Source: Hyphococcus lacteus | Lineage (GTDB): Bacteria > Pseudomonadota > Alphaproteobacteria > Caulobacterales > Parvularculaceae | Assembly (NCBI RefSeq): GCF_041058985.1 | Contig: NZ_JBEHZE010000001.1 | Coordinates: 2,108,001-2,172,000 of the forward strand | Direction: 5' to 3' | DNA: 64,000 bases | Part shown: positions 43,595-52,560 of the stretch, in pieces | How positions within the stretch are numbered: the stretch's first letter is position 1 | Layout: each line of letters begins with the position of its first letter | Made by a program: the position numbers and the translations under genes | The notes under the pieces: generated by a model | What the model was told of the DNA's origin: nothing | What the model saw: the letters and a program-made list of their open reading frames with translations, nothing else | Database searches by the model: none

Positions 43595-44689
43595 ATGGCG
43601 CATCCCCTAAGCGGAGCAAATTTGGGTACGCTAGCAACGGTTGTCGGACGTTCGGGAATGCCGAGCAGTCCCATCAACAGTGCCGCTATTGGGCTTGCCG
43701 CGCTCGGTCGGTGGCCCGCCTCTATGGCCGAAAAGTTGATCATGGAAAGCCGATTACCGGCGCTTGATGATATGCAGCCACCGGTCTTTATCCTTGGGCA
43801 TTGGCGGTCAGGCACAACCCACCTTTACAATGTGATGTGCCAAAGTGGTGAGTGGGGTTATGTGCCGCCAGTTGCGACGGGTTTGCCGTGGGATCTTTTT
43901 GGCATAGCGAAAGCATTTAAACCAATGTTGGAACGCGCGCTGCCGGAGCATCGCTATATTGATAACATTCCAGTTACACCGACCAGCCCGCAAGAGGATG
44001 AAATCGCCATCGCTAATATGTCGGATGTTTCGTTCTATCACGGCATATATTTTCCGCGCGCATTCAAAGAAAATGTAGAGCGAGGATTGTTTTTTGAGGG
44101 CTGTTCAACCGCGGAAATTCGTGGATGGCGAAAGCAGTTTTCGTATTTCTTGCGCAAGCTTTACCTGCATCAAGAAAAACGACCGTTGTTGATTAAAAAC
44201 CCGGTCTACACAGGACGCTTTGCGATGCTGCGCGAGATGTTTCCGACAGCGAAATTCATTCATATTCATCGTAATCCGTATGATGTATTTGTCTCTATGC
44301 GGAATTTCTATAAGAAATTGTTTAAGGAACTAGCCCTTCAAAGCCATGATCACGTGGATATCGATGAAACAATACTAAGTGTATATGATCGCGTGATGCG
44401 TGCATATGAACAGGATGCCGCCGAGGTGTCTTCGGAGCAGTTGGTCGAACTTCGTTATGATGCGTTAGATTCCGCACCACTCGAATCAATCGAAACAATC
44501 TATGGAGCCCTTGATTTACCCGGCTTTAGCGAAGCCAAGCCTCATTTTAAAAACTATCTTGCATCGGTCTCAACCTTCAAGAAGAATGACTTTGGGTATT
44601 CTGATGAAGCAGCCGCCAAAGTAGAGGCGCGTCTCGGCTATTTCATTGAAAAATGGGGATATGAACGGCCAGGACCAAAGGCCGAATGA
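43595..44689 (+). CDS. PAPS-dependent sulfotransferase family protein
   Basis: This 364-residue P-loop protein has 'FILGHWRSGTTHLYN' (residues 68-76 form the 5'-phosphosulfate loop) and 'AKFIHIHRNPYDVFVSM' (the 3'-phosphate region), the two PAPS-binding signatures of sulfotransferases. No signal peptide is seen, so it is cytoplasmic. GAGGAG precedes ATG 43595. It heads a run of four tightly spaced genes (sulfotransferase, paraoxonase-like lipoprotein, HpnA-like epimerase, PhyH-like dioxygenase) next to the hopanoid genes. A lipid or sterol-like acceptor is plausible but unproven. Confidence 0.85.
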   Translation: MAHPLSGANLGTLATVVGRSGMPSSPINSAAIGLAALGRWPASMAEKLIMESRLPALDDMQPPVFILGHWRSGTTHLYNVMCQSGEWGYVPPVATGLPWDLFGIAKAFKPMLERALPEHRYIDNIPVTPTSPQEDEIAIANMSDVSFYHGIYFPRAFKENVERGLFFEGCSTAEIRGWRKQFSYFLRKLYLHQEKRPLLIKNPVYTGRFAMLREMFPTAKFIHIHRNPYDVFVSMRNFYKKLFKELALQSHDHVDIDETILSVYDRVMRAYEQDAAEVSSEQLVELRYDALDSAPLESIETIYGALDLPGFSEAKPHFKNYLASVSTFKKNDFGYSDEAAAKVEARLGYFIEKWGYERPGPKAE

Positions 44690-44705
44690 CCTGAGAGGAC
44701 GCGCC

Positions 44706-45788
44706 ATGGGGCTGGCACAACTAAAGCACGGAATATTGACTGGGCTGAGTTTGGGTTTTGTCGGTTGCAGTCAGCAAGAAATTGCGGTTCCTCATTTTTC
44801 ATTAGATCAATGTTCGCGCGTTTCTTTGATAGACGAACAGTCTGGTGAAACAATACGTGGTGCCGAGGATTTGGTTTTTGATGCCGAGCACGGGCGGATT
44901 TTTGTCGCTGCTTATGACCGCCGTAAAACCGAAAAGGCCGCGAAAAAATCCAATTCAGAAACACTGCCTAGCGGCGGGATTTATGCGATATCAATCAATC
45001 AGATTTTCGCCGAAGGAATCGATGAAATAACAGTTCGCCCATTGGCGCTACCAGATGAATTTTCAGGTGGATTGCGGCCGCACGGCATGACTTATGATGC
45101 GCATAATAAAGAGCTGATTTTCATTAATCGAACATACGAAAAAGATGGGCGTAATTGGAAAATGACGCCACGCCTTCAGCGCATTGGTGCGAATGGTGAG
45201 GTTTTCGTTGGGATAACGACCGATGCGCCTTGTGCGGCGAATAATGTGGTGTCTACGGACGGTGACATTCTAACGAGTTTCGATCATGCGTCCTGTGGGT
45301 GGCAAGCGGGCATTGAAAATTTATTCAACCTAAAGCGCAGCGGTTTTGCGAATGGAAGCAATCCAATTTTTAAGGGTGTTGGATTTGCGAATGGAATTGA
45401 AGTGACCGCCAACGGAGATATTGCGCTTGCGGCAACGCGAGAGAATGCGTTGATAATTCTTGATCCAAATAACGGCAATGTTTCGGAGCTAGCACGTATT
45501 GAGTTGCCGGGTGGGCCGGATAATTTGACGATTACATCTGACGGTAAAATCATCGCCGCTATTCATCCAAAAATGCTGAGGCTTGCGCTTAATCGAAAAT
45601 TGGGGCTTGGCAAAGCACCTTCACGGATTGTTAAAGCTGACCCAGATACGGCAGAGGTAGAAATTTTGTTCGACGATCCTGATGGAACAAATTTTAGTGC
45701 TGCGACGGTGGGTATAAGTTTGCCCCAAGGGTTAGTGCTCGGGTCTGTTACTGATGCGGGATTGTTAGTTTGCCGCGAGGAAATGTGA
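44706..45788 (+). CDS. lipoprotein, paraoxonase/SMP-30-like beta-propeller
   Basis: This 360-residue protein has a short lipoprotein signal, 'LTGLSLGFVGCSQQ', with Cys at about residue 21. The mature part reads as a six-bladed propeller like arylesterase/paraoxonase and gluconolactonase enzymes ('GLRPHGMTYDAHNKELIF', 'GFANGIEVTANGDIALAAT', 'GGPDNLTITSDGKIIAAI'). The Asn and Asp residues in these blades would bind calcium. It may hydrolyse lactones or esters at the inner or outer membrane face. GAGAGGA precedes ATG 44706. The stop overlaps the next gene's GTG by four bases. Confidence 0.72.
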   Translation: MGLAQLKHGILTGLSLGFVGCSQQEIAVPHFSLDQCSRVSLIDEQSGETIRGAEDLVFDAEHGRIFVAAYDRRKTEKAAKKSNSETLPSGGIYAISINQIFAEGIDEITVRPLALPDEFSGGLRPHGMTYDAHNKELIFINRTYEKDGRNWKMTPRLQRIGANGEVFVGITTDAPCAANNVVSTDGDILTSFDHASCGWQAGIENLFNLKRSGFANGSNPIFKGVGFANGIEVTANGDIALAATRENALIILDPNNGNVSELARIELPGGPDNLTITSDGKIIAAIHPKMLRLALNRKLGLGKAPSRIVKADPDTAEVEILFDDPDGTNFSAATVGISLPQGLVLGSVTDAGLLVCREEM

Positions 45789-46774
45789 GCAGTTATACAG
45801 TTGTACCAGGCGGTGCTGGGTTTGTAGGGAAAGTGTTGGTGGCGACACTGCGCGAACGCGGCGAGCGGGTTCGCAGTTTTGATCTCGCCCCAGCAAGTCA
45901 CCCAGATGACGTTCAGGGATCAATACTGAATTCGGATGATTTGCGCCGGGCATTTGAAGGCGCGCAGAGCATCTTTCATCTTGCGGGAAATGCGCAGCTT
46001 TGGGCGCGGGACAACACAGTATTTGAACGGATAAATCATCTGGGCACGAAAAATGTTCTCGAAGCTGCGTTAAGTGCTAACGTTGGGCGCGTGGTGCATT
46101 GCTCTAGTCTTACTACGCTTGTTGGGCGCAAAACATCGATTGAACATTCAACTGCAAACGAAGACCTGCGGTTAGAACCGGCTTCTATGTTGGGTGCATA
46201 TCCGCGTTCCAAGCTGTGGGCAGAACGCGCAGTAGAATCGGCAGTATCCAATGGCCTTGACGCAGTAATCGCGGTTCCGACAGAGCCGATCGGGCCGGGG
46301 GATGTTGGTTTGACGCCGCCAACACAAATGATTCTTGATTTCGCGAACGGGAAAACCCCAGCTTATATCGATTGTATCTTGAATTTTGTTCCGCTTGATA
46401 GTTTAGCTCAAGGTCTGATTGCGGTTCGTGACAAAGGGCGGCGTGGGCAGCGCTACATTTTGGGCGGCGCAAATACACCGATGCGTGATTTGCTGGTAAT
46501 GATTGAAAGCGCCACCGGCCGTAAAATGCCGAAGACCAAGCTTCCGTATTTTGTGGCGCTATTGGCTGGAGCCATCGATACGGGTTTGGTTTCGACATTA
46601 ACACAAAAGCCACCCAAAGCGCCATTAACCGGCGTTCGTCTTGCTGGGCGACAGGTGTCATTCTCCAGCGAAAAAGCCGCGAAAGAGTTGGGTTGGCGCG
46701 CCAGCGAACTAGCGCCCGCATTGCATCAAACGCTTAAATGGCTGGAAGAGCAGGGGCTGCTAAAATCTGTTTAA
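45785..46774 (+). CDS. NAD(P)-dependent epimerase/dehydratase, HpnA-like
   Basis: This 329-residue extended short-chain dehydrogenase has 'VPGGAGFVG' (Rossmann glycine motif, about 7-15), 'GAYPRSKLWAE' with the YxxxK catalytic pair, and the block 'EPIGPGDVGLTPPTQMI' followed by 'AYIDCILNFVPLDSLAQG' that resembles HpnA, the hopanoid-associated epimerase, and 3-beta-hydroxysteroid dehydrogenases. The start is GTG 45785, overlapping the previous stop (GTGA) with GAGGAA upstream. A role in modifying a lipid or sugar-lipid head group is inferred from neighbours. Confidence 0.72.
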   Translation: MSSYTVVPGGAGFVGKVLVATLRERGERVRSFDLAPASHPDDVQGSILNSDDLRRAFEGAQSIFHLAGNAQLWARDNTVFERINHLGTKNVLEAALSANVGRVVHCSSLTTLVGRKTSIEHSTANEDLRLEPASMLGAYPRSKLWAERAVESAVSNGLDAVIAVPTEPIGPGDVGLTPPTQMILDFANGKTPAYIDCILNFVPLDSLAQGLIAVRDKGRRGQRYILGGANTPMRDLLVMIESATGRKMPKTKLPYFVALLAGAIDTGLVSTLTQKPPKAPLTGVRLAGRQVSFSSEKAAKELGWRASELAPALHQTLKWLEEQGLLKSV

Positions 46775-46816
46775 TTGCGTGCTCAATATCGGCACTATGC
46801 CTTGGAAGAGGCATCT

Positions 46817-47674
46817 ATGACCCATCTGAATATTGAAAACTCCGTTGATTATTGGCTTGATGATGTAGCATTTGCAACGCATCGAGAGAATTTTGAACGC
46901 GACGGTTATGTAGTGTTTGAAAAAATTCTTTCCAAGGATCAAATAGTAACAATAGGCTCCGCATTGGCACCATATTTAGGTGAAAACATTAAGGGCCGAA
47001 ACGAATTTGAAGGCCGTCATTCGAACCGTGTTTACGCGATGTTGGCTAAATCACCGGTTTTTGCAGAACTTGTAACGCACCCTTTAGCGTTAGCTTTTGC
47101 TGAAGCTGAATTAGGCCGGGACTGCTTGTTGTCCGCATGCCTTGCGATCAACCTCCAATCTGGCGAGACAGCGCAACCATGGCATTATGATGATGCGCAT
47201 TGTTCTTTGCCCCGTCCACGCACGTCATTGGGGGTTAGTACATTCTGGTCGATTTCAGAAACGACAGCGACGAATGGGGCCACAGAAATAATCCCCGGTA
47301 GTCATCTGTGGGGTGATGATCGGTTTGCAGGCGCGCTTAATGACGAGGATTTTGATAAGACCATGCGTCGCGATGGTGACCCTGGGGCCCGCGATGACGC
47401 TATTCAAGTTATTATGCCCGCAGGTTCGTTGATGATCGCTAAAGGTACGTTGTGGCATCGTGGTGGTGCAAATCAGGATAAAGAACCGCGGTTACTCATC
47501 ACGCCCCAATATTGCCCGGGGTGGGTGCGTCAGCTCGAAAATATGCTTTTGGCGGTACCGCCGGAAATTGCCAAAACTTTACCGCTACGCGCACAGGAAC
47601 TCATAGGTTATTCAATTTGTTCGCCTTTTATGGGCTATGTTGATGGGCGTCATCCGAACCGGTTGTTAAAATAG
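46817..47674 (+). CDS. phytanoyl-CoA dioxygenase-like Fe(II)/2-oxoglutarate oxygenase
   Basis: This 285-residue protein of the PhyH family has the metal site 'PWHYDDAHC' (His123, Asp125) and a distal His in 'GTLWHRGGANQ' (about 218), with a 2-oxoglutarate-binding Arg expected in 'KEPRLLITPQY'. Such enzymes hydroxylate lipid or small-molecule substrates in the cytoplasm. ATG 46817 is chosen because GGAAGAGG precedes it. It lies 42 bases after the epimerase-like gene, completing the four-gene run. Confidence 0.82.
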   Translation: MTHLNIENSVDYWLDDVAFATHRENFERDGYVVFEKILSKDQIVTIGSALAPYLGENIKGRNEFEGRHSNRVYAMLAKSPVFAELVTHPLALAFAEAELGRDCLLSACLAINLQSGETAQPWHYDDAHCSLPRPRTSLGVSTFWSISETTATNGATEIIPGSHLWGDDRFAGALNDEDFDKTMRRDGDPGARDDAIQVIMPAGSLMIAKGTLWHRGGANQDKEPRLLITPQYCPGWVRQLENMLLAVPPEIAKTLPLRAQELIGYSICSPFMGYVDGRHPNRLLK

Positions 47675-47770
47675 GCGCGGAACCGAGATCAGAATTGAAA
47701 CGTTATTGCCCATTATATTAATCGAATTGGCGCATATATATGTGATATCAGGTTTTTTGGAGGTGACATC

Positions 47771-48247
47771 GTGAAGTTTAATAATGTCATTGCGGCGATC
47801 GCGCTTGAAGACGATCTGGCTGAAGGTGTCATTAAAGCCGCAAGAAGTCTTGCGGAAAAAGATGGTGCCTCACTTGAGATATTGAGCGCTTGGCCTTTGT
47901 TAACTGCGATGTTGCCAGTGTCATCGGGTGATGTTGCTGCTAATTCTGCCGTTATGTCCGAAGCGATGGTACAACGCAATCGCGAGGCACGAGCACAGAG
48001 CGAAGATAAGCTGAAGGCCCTGGTCGCGCGACTTGCCCCAACGGCAACATTTGTTCTTCTCGATGGGGAACCAGCCGAAGTGATTGGCCATTACGCAAAA
48101 GATAAAAATGCAGATCTAATTGTGACTGGCTCGCACCAGCGTAATTTTTGGGGTTCACTTTTTCAAGGAAGCGCATCACGCGATTTAATTCGCGAAGCTC
48201 CGTGTGCTGTATTTTTGGTTACTAAGGCTTATGCGGCAAAGCTTTAA
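47771..48247 (+). CDS. universal stress protein (UspA family)
   Basis: This 158-residue single Usp domain starts 'FNNVIAAIALEDDLAEGV' and has 'ADLIVTGSHQRNFWGSLFQGS' toward the end, the region of the ATP-binding loop, then 'REAPCAVFLV'. The start is GTG 47771 with GGAGG upstream. Usp proteins help survival under starvation or oxidative stress. It is 96 bases after the PhyH-like gene and overlaps the convergent hpnB 3' end by four bases. Confidence 0.88.
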   Translation: MKFNNVIAAIALEDDLAEGVIKAARSLAEKDGASLEILSAWPLLTAMLPVSSGDVAANSAVMSEAMVQRNREARAQSEDKLKALVARLAPTATFVLLDGEPAEVIGHYAKDKNADLIVTGSHQRNFWGSLFQGSASRDLIREAPCAVFLVTKAYAAKL

Positions 48248-49380
48248 TAGCTCCGTCCTTTCCATTGACCACCTTGCCCGCGCCAATGCCGCATGGCCGA
48301 TGTAAAGGTCATCGCAGCATAAAGCCCCGCAGACACTGGAAGCAAAACAGCTTCCCACGGCGCACGTCCGTAAAGACGCAATGTTGGCCAATAGGTATAA
48401 GCCATTAACCCGCAAGCAATGGCACTAAAGAAAATCGCAATGAAATTAGTATGGTAGAACACCGACAATAAGATGAGAGGTGCCGCAAGATAGACGAAGC
48501 CCATCCCAATTAGTGTCCCGATGAGCAAGAGTGGCGAAAATGATAACTGCGCATAGGCGGTGCGTGCGACCATGTTCCAGATTGATTGAAGTGAACGATT
48601 ATCCCGAAGGCTAATAACTTCGTCTGATGCAACCCCTAGCCAGATTTTGATCGATGGCGTTAGGTTTTTAATTTGACGCGCAAAGGCACAGTCATCGATC
48701 AACGCTTTGCGGATTGTGGTCATGCCGCCGATTGTTTTGATCGCGTCTTTGCGAACCAACATGCATCCGCCGGCAGCTGCAGCGAGATTGTCGTCAGGGT
48801 TATTTGCACGCGGAAAAGGGTAAAGCTTTTGGAAAAAATAGATGAATGCGGGGATGAGGAATGAAGCCCACGGTCCGCGCGAATCAAGACGGGCCATTAA
48901 TGACGTCAAAGCTAGTTTTTCGTGCTCCGCCTTTGCGACCAAACGGCTTAATGTGTCAGGGGCGAAGAGAATATCAGCATCGGTCAGCAATACATATTTA
49001 GCGTCTGGTGCAATTTGCTCCGCGCGGGTAAGTGCATTTTCGACGGCCCATAATTTACCGGTCCAGCCCGACGGAAGGTCCGGCACGGAAACCACATCAA
49101 GCGTCGCGTTTGACTTCGCTATATCTGCGGTTCCATCGGTTGAGCCGTCATCGGCAAGGATCAACGTAAGTTCACCCGGATAGTCGCTATTTTGATGGGC
49201 AGCCACGATCTGCCCAATGGTTTCTGCTTCGTCTCTGGCGGGAATGATCGCGACGACATGGGGCCATTTATTGGGGGGCGGTGCGTCAGTAAGCCGTTCT
49301 GAACAATGCCAAAAGGCACCATGCATATAGGTTAGCCATAACCAGATGAGACACGTGAAAAGAGCTATAATTGTCAACAT
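48244..49380 (-). CDS. hpnB: hopanoid-associated glycosyltransferase HpnB
   Basis: This 378-residue family 2 glycosyltransferase has an N-terminal helix ('IIALFTCLIWLWLTYM'), the GT-A domain with 'AIIPARDEAETIG' and 'LILADDGSTDGTAD', 'LLTDADILFAPDTL' (the DxD-type site), and three to four C-terminal helices. The architecture and the adjacent hpnC-G match HpnB, assigned to hopanoid loci with an undefined sugar-transfer step. ATG 49380 fits the family start. A TTG at 49419 would add 13 residues. It is divergent from hpnC. Confidence 0.85.
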   Translation of the reverse strand: MLTIIALFTCLIWLWLTYMHGAFWHCSERLTDAPPPNKWPHVVAIIPARDEAETIGQIVAAHQNSDYPGELTLILADDGSTDGTADIAKSNATLDVVSVPDLPSGWTGKLWAVENALTRAEQIAPDAKYVLLTDADILFAPDTLSRLVAKAEHEKLALTSLMARLDSRGPWASFLIPAFIYFFQKLYPFPRANNPDDNLAAAAGGCMLVRKDAIKTIGGMTTIRKALIDDCAFARQIKNLTPSIKIWLGVASDEVISLRDNRSLQSIWNMVARTAYAQLSFSPLLLIGTLIGMGFVYLAAPLILLSVFYHTNFIAIFFSAIACGLMAYTYWPTLRLYGRAPWEAVLLPVSAGLYAAMTFTSAMRHWRGQGGQWKGRSY

Positions 49381-49490
49381 AATAGCCAAGGCTTTACGCC
49401 TCTGTGGCCTTTGCGCCAAGTCCCGTCAGGAAACCGTCAAGATACAACAGATTGCCTTGGAAAGCGCAGGAAAATCCGTAAGGTGCGGGC

Positions 49491-50396
49491 ATGACGACAC
49501 ACGCAGAATCATCACAACCAGAAACCGATCCGTCGCTCGGCGCCGCCGAGACGCCTTCGGGTAAAGGTGCCAAGGACGAGAACTTTCCCGTCGGGTCATT
49601 CTTGTTACCGAAACATCTCAGGCCCCATGTGGCCACCTATTATAATTTTGCGCGTGCGATAGATGATGTCGCTGACAATCCTTCGCTAAGCAGCGCGGAG
49701 AAAATCGAACGATTGCGCGCGTTTGAAGCAGCGCTATTGGGCGAGCCGGGATATGGTACAGAGTATCAAAAAGCCCATGCCCTTCATGAAAGCATGAAGG
49801 AGACCGAAGTCACCACAAAGCATGGCTCAGATTTAGTGGCGGCGTTTGTGCAAGATGCACGAAAAAACCGATATGAGACATGGGACGAATTGGTTGGCTA
49901 TTGCCAATTATCAGCATGTCCCGTTGGGCGATATCTTCTTGATTTGCATGGTGAGGATAGCGAGGCATATTTTTATTCCGACGCGCTTTGCATCGTTCTT
50001 CAGGTCGTAAATCACCTTCAGGACTGCGGAGAGGACCGTCGAGATCTGGACCGAGTTTATATTGTTGGTGATTGGCTTCGCGAAGAGGGCGGGTCAATTA
50101 GTGATGTGGATCAAGCTGCGGTAACGCCAGCGATGCGCACAACGATGGATCGAATGCTTGATGGGTGCGAAGCATTAATGGTCGATGCGCGAAAATTGCC
50201 GAGTGTTATTAAATCAAAACACCTAGCGATGGAATCTGCAATTATTGTCCGCTTGGCCGATAGGCTGATTACGTTGTTACGCAATGGTGATCCGCTGGCA
50301 ACACGGGTTTCCCTGAGCAAAATAGATTTTGCCGTCGCGGCTGTCGGAGGGGCGATCTCTGGGTTTTTTGCTGCCGGCAAGGGCACAGAACAATGA
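49491..50396 (+). CDS. hpnC: hydroxysqualene synthase HpnC
   Basis: This 301-residue trans-isoprenyl diphosphate synthase of the squalene/phytoene family has a first Asp-rich motif 'ARAIDDVADN' (Asp58, Asp59, Asp62) and a second 'HLQDCGEDRRDLDRVY'. HpnC converts presqualene diphosphate to hydroxysqualene. It is the first gene of a plus-strand hpnC-D-E-G run whose members overlap by four bases each, so the three-enzyme route from farnesyl diphosphate to squalene is encoded together. Confidence 0.92.
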   Translation: MTTHAESSQPETDPSLGAAETPSGKGAKDENFPVGSFLLPKHLRPHVATYYNFARAIDDVADNPSLSSAEKIERLRAFEAALLGEPGYGTEYQKAHALHESMKETEVTTKHGSDLVAAFVQDARKNRYETWDELVGYCQLSACPVGRYLLDLHGEDSEAYFYSDALCIVLQVVNHLQDCGEDRRDLDRVYIVGDWLREEGGSISDVDQAAVTPAMRTTMDRMLDGCEALMVDARKLPSVIKSKHLAMESAIIVRLADRLITLLRNGDPLATRVSLSKIDFAVAAVGGAISGFFAAGKGTEQ

Positions 50397-51280
50397 CAGC
50401 CAGTTCGGCAATTTCGCTCGAAGACGCGCGGAGGCATACCTATGAAACGGTGAAGCGATCGCGCACTTCGTTTGGTCCCGGTATGCGAATTTTGTCGAAG
50501 CGCCGCCGTGAAGCGATGTATGCGGTTTATGCTTTTTGCCGTGAAGTTGATGATATTGCTGACGAAGAGGGTGACACTGGCGAAAAACGAGTGGCGCTGG
50601 CGGGCTGGCGGGCGGAGATTGACCGAATTTATGATGGTCGCCCGGAATTCCCGACGGGTATCGCACTGTTAGAACCTGTGCGGGAATTCGATTTGCCTAA
50701 GGATGAATTTTTTCTTGTGATCGAAGGGATGGAGATGGATGCGGCCGGCCCGGTGATTGCACCTAACATGGACGAGTTACTAGCTTACACAAGGCGCGCC
50801 GCAGGGGCAGTCGGGCAGCTATCGATGCCGGTTTTCGGTGCGCCCAGGACCGCTGCTGCATCGCATTTTTCAATTTCATTGGGGGACGCGCTTCAGCTGA
50901 CTAATATTTTGCGTGATGTCGAAGAAGACGCAGCGGAGGGGCGTTTGTACCTCCCGCGTGAACTGCTTGAGAAACATGATTGCCCATTAAACCCTGATGC
51001 AATCGCACAAGCACCGGGCCTTCCTGCTGTACGTGCTGAGCTGGCAAAATTAGCGCGTGCAAAATTTGCTGATGCGCGAGAGGCATTGGGCACGCTTGAC
51101 TGGCGCATTTTGCGTCCAGCCCTTTTGATGATGGGTGTCTATGAGCGTTATCTAGATAAAATGACCTTGCGTGGCTGGGCGAATGGTCAACCGCGGATTG
51201 AAATGAGCAAGGCTGAAAAGCTATCTATTGCTATGCGTTGGCTAGTGGCACCGAAATTAGTGGGCAATCATAAAAAATGA
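50393..51280 (+). CDS. hpnD: presqualene diphosphate synthase HpnD
   Basis: This 295-residue squalene/phytoene synthase-like enzyme has 'FCREVDDIADEEGD' (Asp53, Asp54, Asp57) and 'LTNILRDVEEDAAEGRLYLP', the two substrate-binding motifs. HpnD joins two farnesyl diphosphates to presqualene diphosphate, the substrate of HpnC. It overlaps hpnC (ATGA) and hpnE (ATGA) by four bases each. Confidence 0.93.
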   Translation: MTASSAISLEDARRHTYETVKRSRTSFGPGMRILSKRRREAMYAVYAFCREVDDIADEEGDTGEKRVALAGWRAEIDRIYDGRPEFPTGIALLEPVREFDLPKDEFFLVIEGMEMDAAGPVIAPNMDELLAYTRRAAGAVGQLSMPVFGAPRTAAASHFSISLGDALQLTNILRDVEEDAAEGRLYLPRELLEKHDCPLNPDAIAQAPGLPAVRAELAKLARAKFADAREALGTLDWRILRPALLMMGVYERYLDKMTLRGWANGQPRIEMSKAEKLSIAMRWLVAPKLVGNHKK

Positions 51281-52560
51281 GCCGTGTACATATTATTGGC
51301 GCAGGGCTTTCTGGCCTTGCTGCCGCTGTTCGACTTATTGAAAATGACGTAAAAGTCACCGTTTATGATAGCGCGGGACATGCAGGCGGTCGATGTCGGA
51401 CATTTTTTGACAAGCATCTCGAACGGGAAATTGATAACGGCAACCATCTGATCATGTCGGGCAATAAATCGTCATTGTCCTATCTTGACCGGATCGGCAC
51501 AGTCGATCCGTTAACGGGGCCAAAATTCGCGCTCTATCCATTTGTTGATGTAGTGACCAAAAATCGTTGGACGGTTCGACTTAACGAAGGGCCGATTCCG
51601 TTTTGGGTTTTTGATAAAAAATGGCGCGTGCCCCACACGAAATTGATGGATTATGTGCGGGCGGCAAAAATTGCTTTTGCAAATGACGCGCAAACTGTTG
51701 CGGATGTGGTTGATCCTGACAGCGTTCTGTTTGAGCGCTTTTGGGAGCCATTGACCCTTGCCGTTTTGAATACGACCCCGGAAAAAGGCCAGGCAAAGCT
51801 ACTTTGGCGGGTGATCCGCGAAACCTTTTTGTTAGGTGGGCAGGCGTCAATACCGCTAACGGCGAAGACCGGGTTGGGGCATGCTTTTATCGACCCGGCG
51901 GTGAAATTCATTGAAACCAATGGCGGTACGGTGCGAGTAGGGGCGCGGTTGCGTAGCGCTTGGATGGAAGGCGGCGAGGTGACGAGCCTTAATTTCCCTG
52001 ATGAGACTGTAACTCTAGAGCCAGAAGATAAAGTTATTTTTGCGATCCCGCCGTCGCGACTAAAACAATTATTGCCTGATATTGATCCGCCTGAGGATGA
52101 AGCGAGTATTCTAAATATTCATTATCGATTGGGCCGACCAGTACCCAAGGAAGCGCTCGGAGATGGCCCCTTTATCGGCATGGTTTCGAGCGCAGGACAA
52201 TGGGCGTTTGTACGTGATGATGTAATCTCGATTACAACTTCTGCGTCAGATGCGCTCGGTACAGATGATATGCCGAATGACCAAGTGGTTGCCCAGATAT
52301 GGAAAGAGGTGTGTGTCGCGCTTGATTTGGGTGAGGCAGCATATGAGCGTGTTCGCGTGATCCGGGAAAAACGCGCAACGCCGGATCAATCCCCTGCGGG
52401 TGTGAGAAAGCGTCTCAAACCGGAAACCCATTATCGAAATTTGTTCCTTGCGGGCGATCACATTGACACTGGCGTCCCCGCAACGATTGAAGGCTCGATC
52501 AGGTCTGGTGATCGAGCTGCGGAACTCGTGTTGCATGCAAATATGCAGGGTAAGCCGTGA
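51277..52560 (+). CDS. hpnE: hydroxysqualene dehydroxylase HpnE
   Basis: This 427-residue FAD-dependent amine-oxidase/phytoene-desaturase-like protein has the dinucleotide motif 'IIGAGLSGLAAAVRLIE' at the N-terminus and a C-terminal FAD segment 'LFLAGDHIDTGVPATIEG'. HpnE reduces hydroxysqualene to squalene, completing the HpnCDE route. It overlaps both neighbours by four bases. Confidence 0.93.
   Translation: MSRVHIIGAGLSGLAAAVRLIENDVKVTVYDSAGHAGGRCRTFFDKHLEREIDNGNHLIMSGNKSSLSYLDRIGTVDPLTGPKFALYPFVDVVTKNRWTVRLNEGPIPFWVFDKKWRVPHTKLMDYVRAAKIAFANDAQTVADVVDPDSVLFERFWEPLTLAVLNTTPEKGQAKLLWRVIRETFLLGGQASIPLTAKTGLGHAFIDPAVKFIETNGGTVRVGARLRSAWMEGGEVTSLNFPDETVTLEPEDKVIFAIPPSRLKQLLPDIDPPEDEASILNIHYRLGRPVPKEALGDGPFIGMVSSAGQWAFVRDDVISITTSASDALGTDDMPNDQVVAQIWKEVCVALDLGEAAYERVRVIREKRATPDQSPAGVRKRLKPETHYRNLFLAGDHIDTGVPATIEGSIRSGDRAAELVLHANMQGKP

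Noticed and set aside
46185..46721. 178-codon minus-strand frame inside the epimerase-like gene
   Set aside because: No family features and fully covered by a clear dehydrogenase gene on the plus strand.
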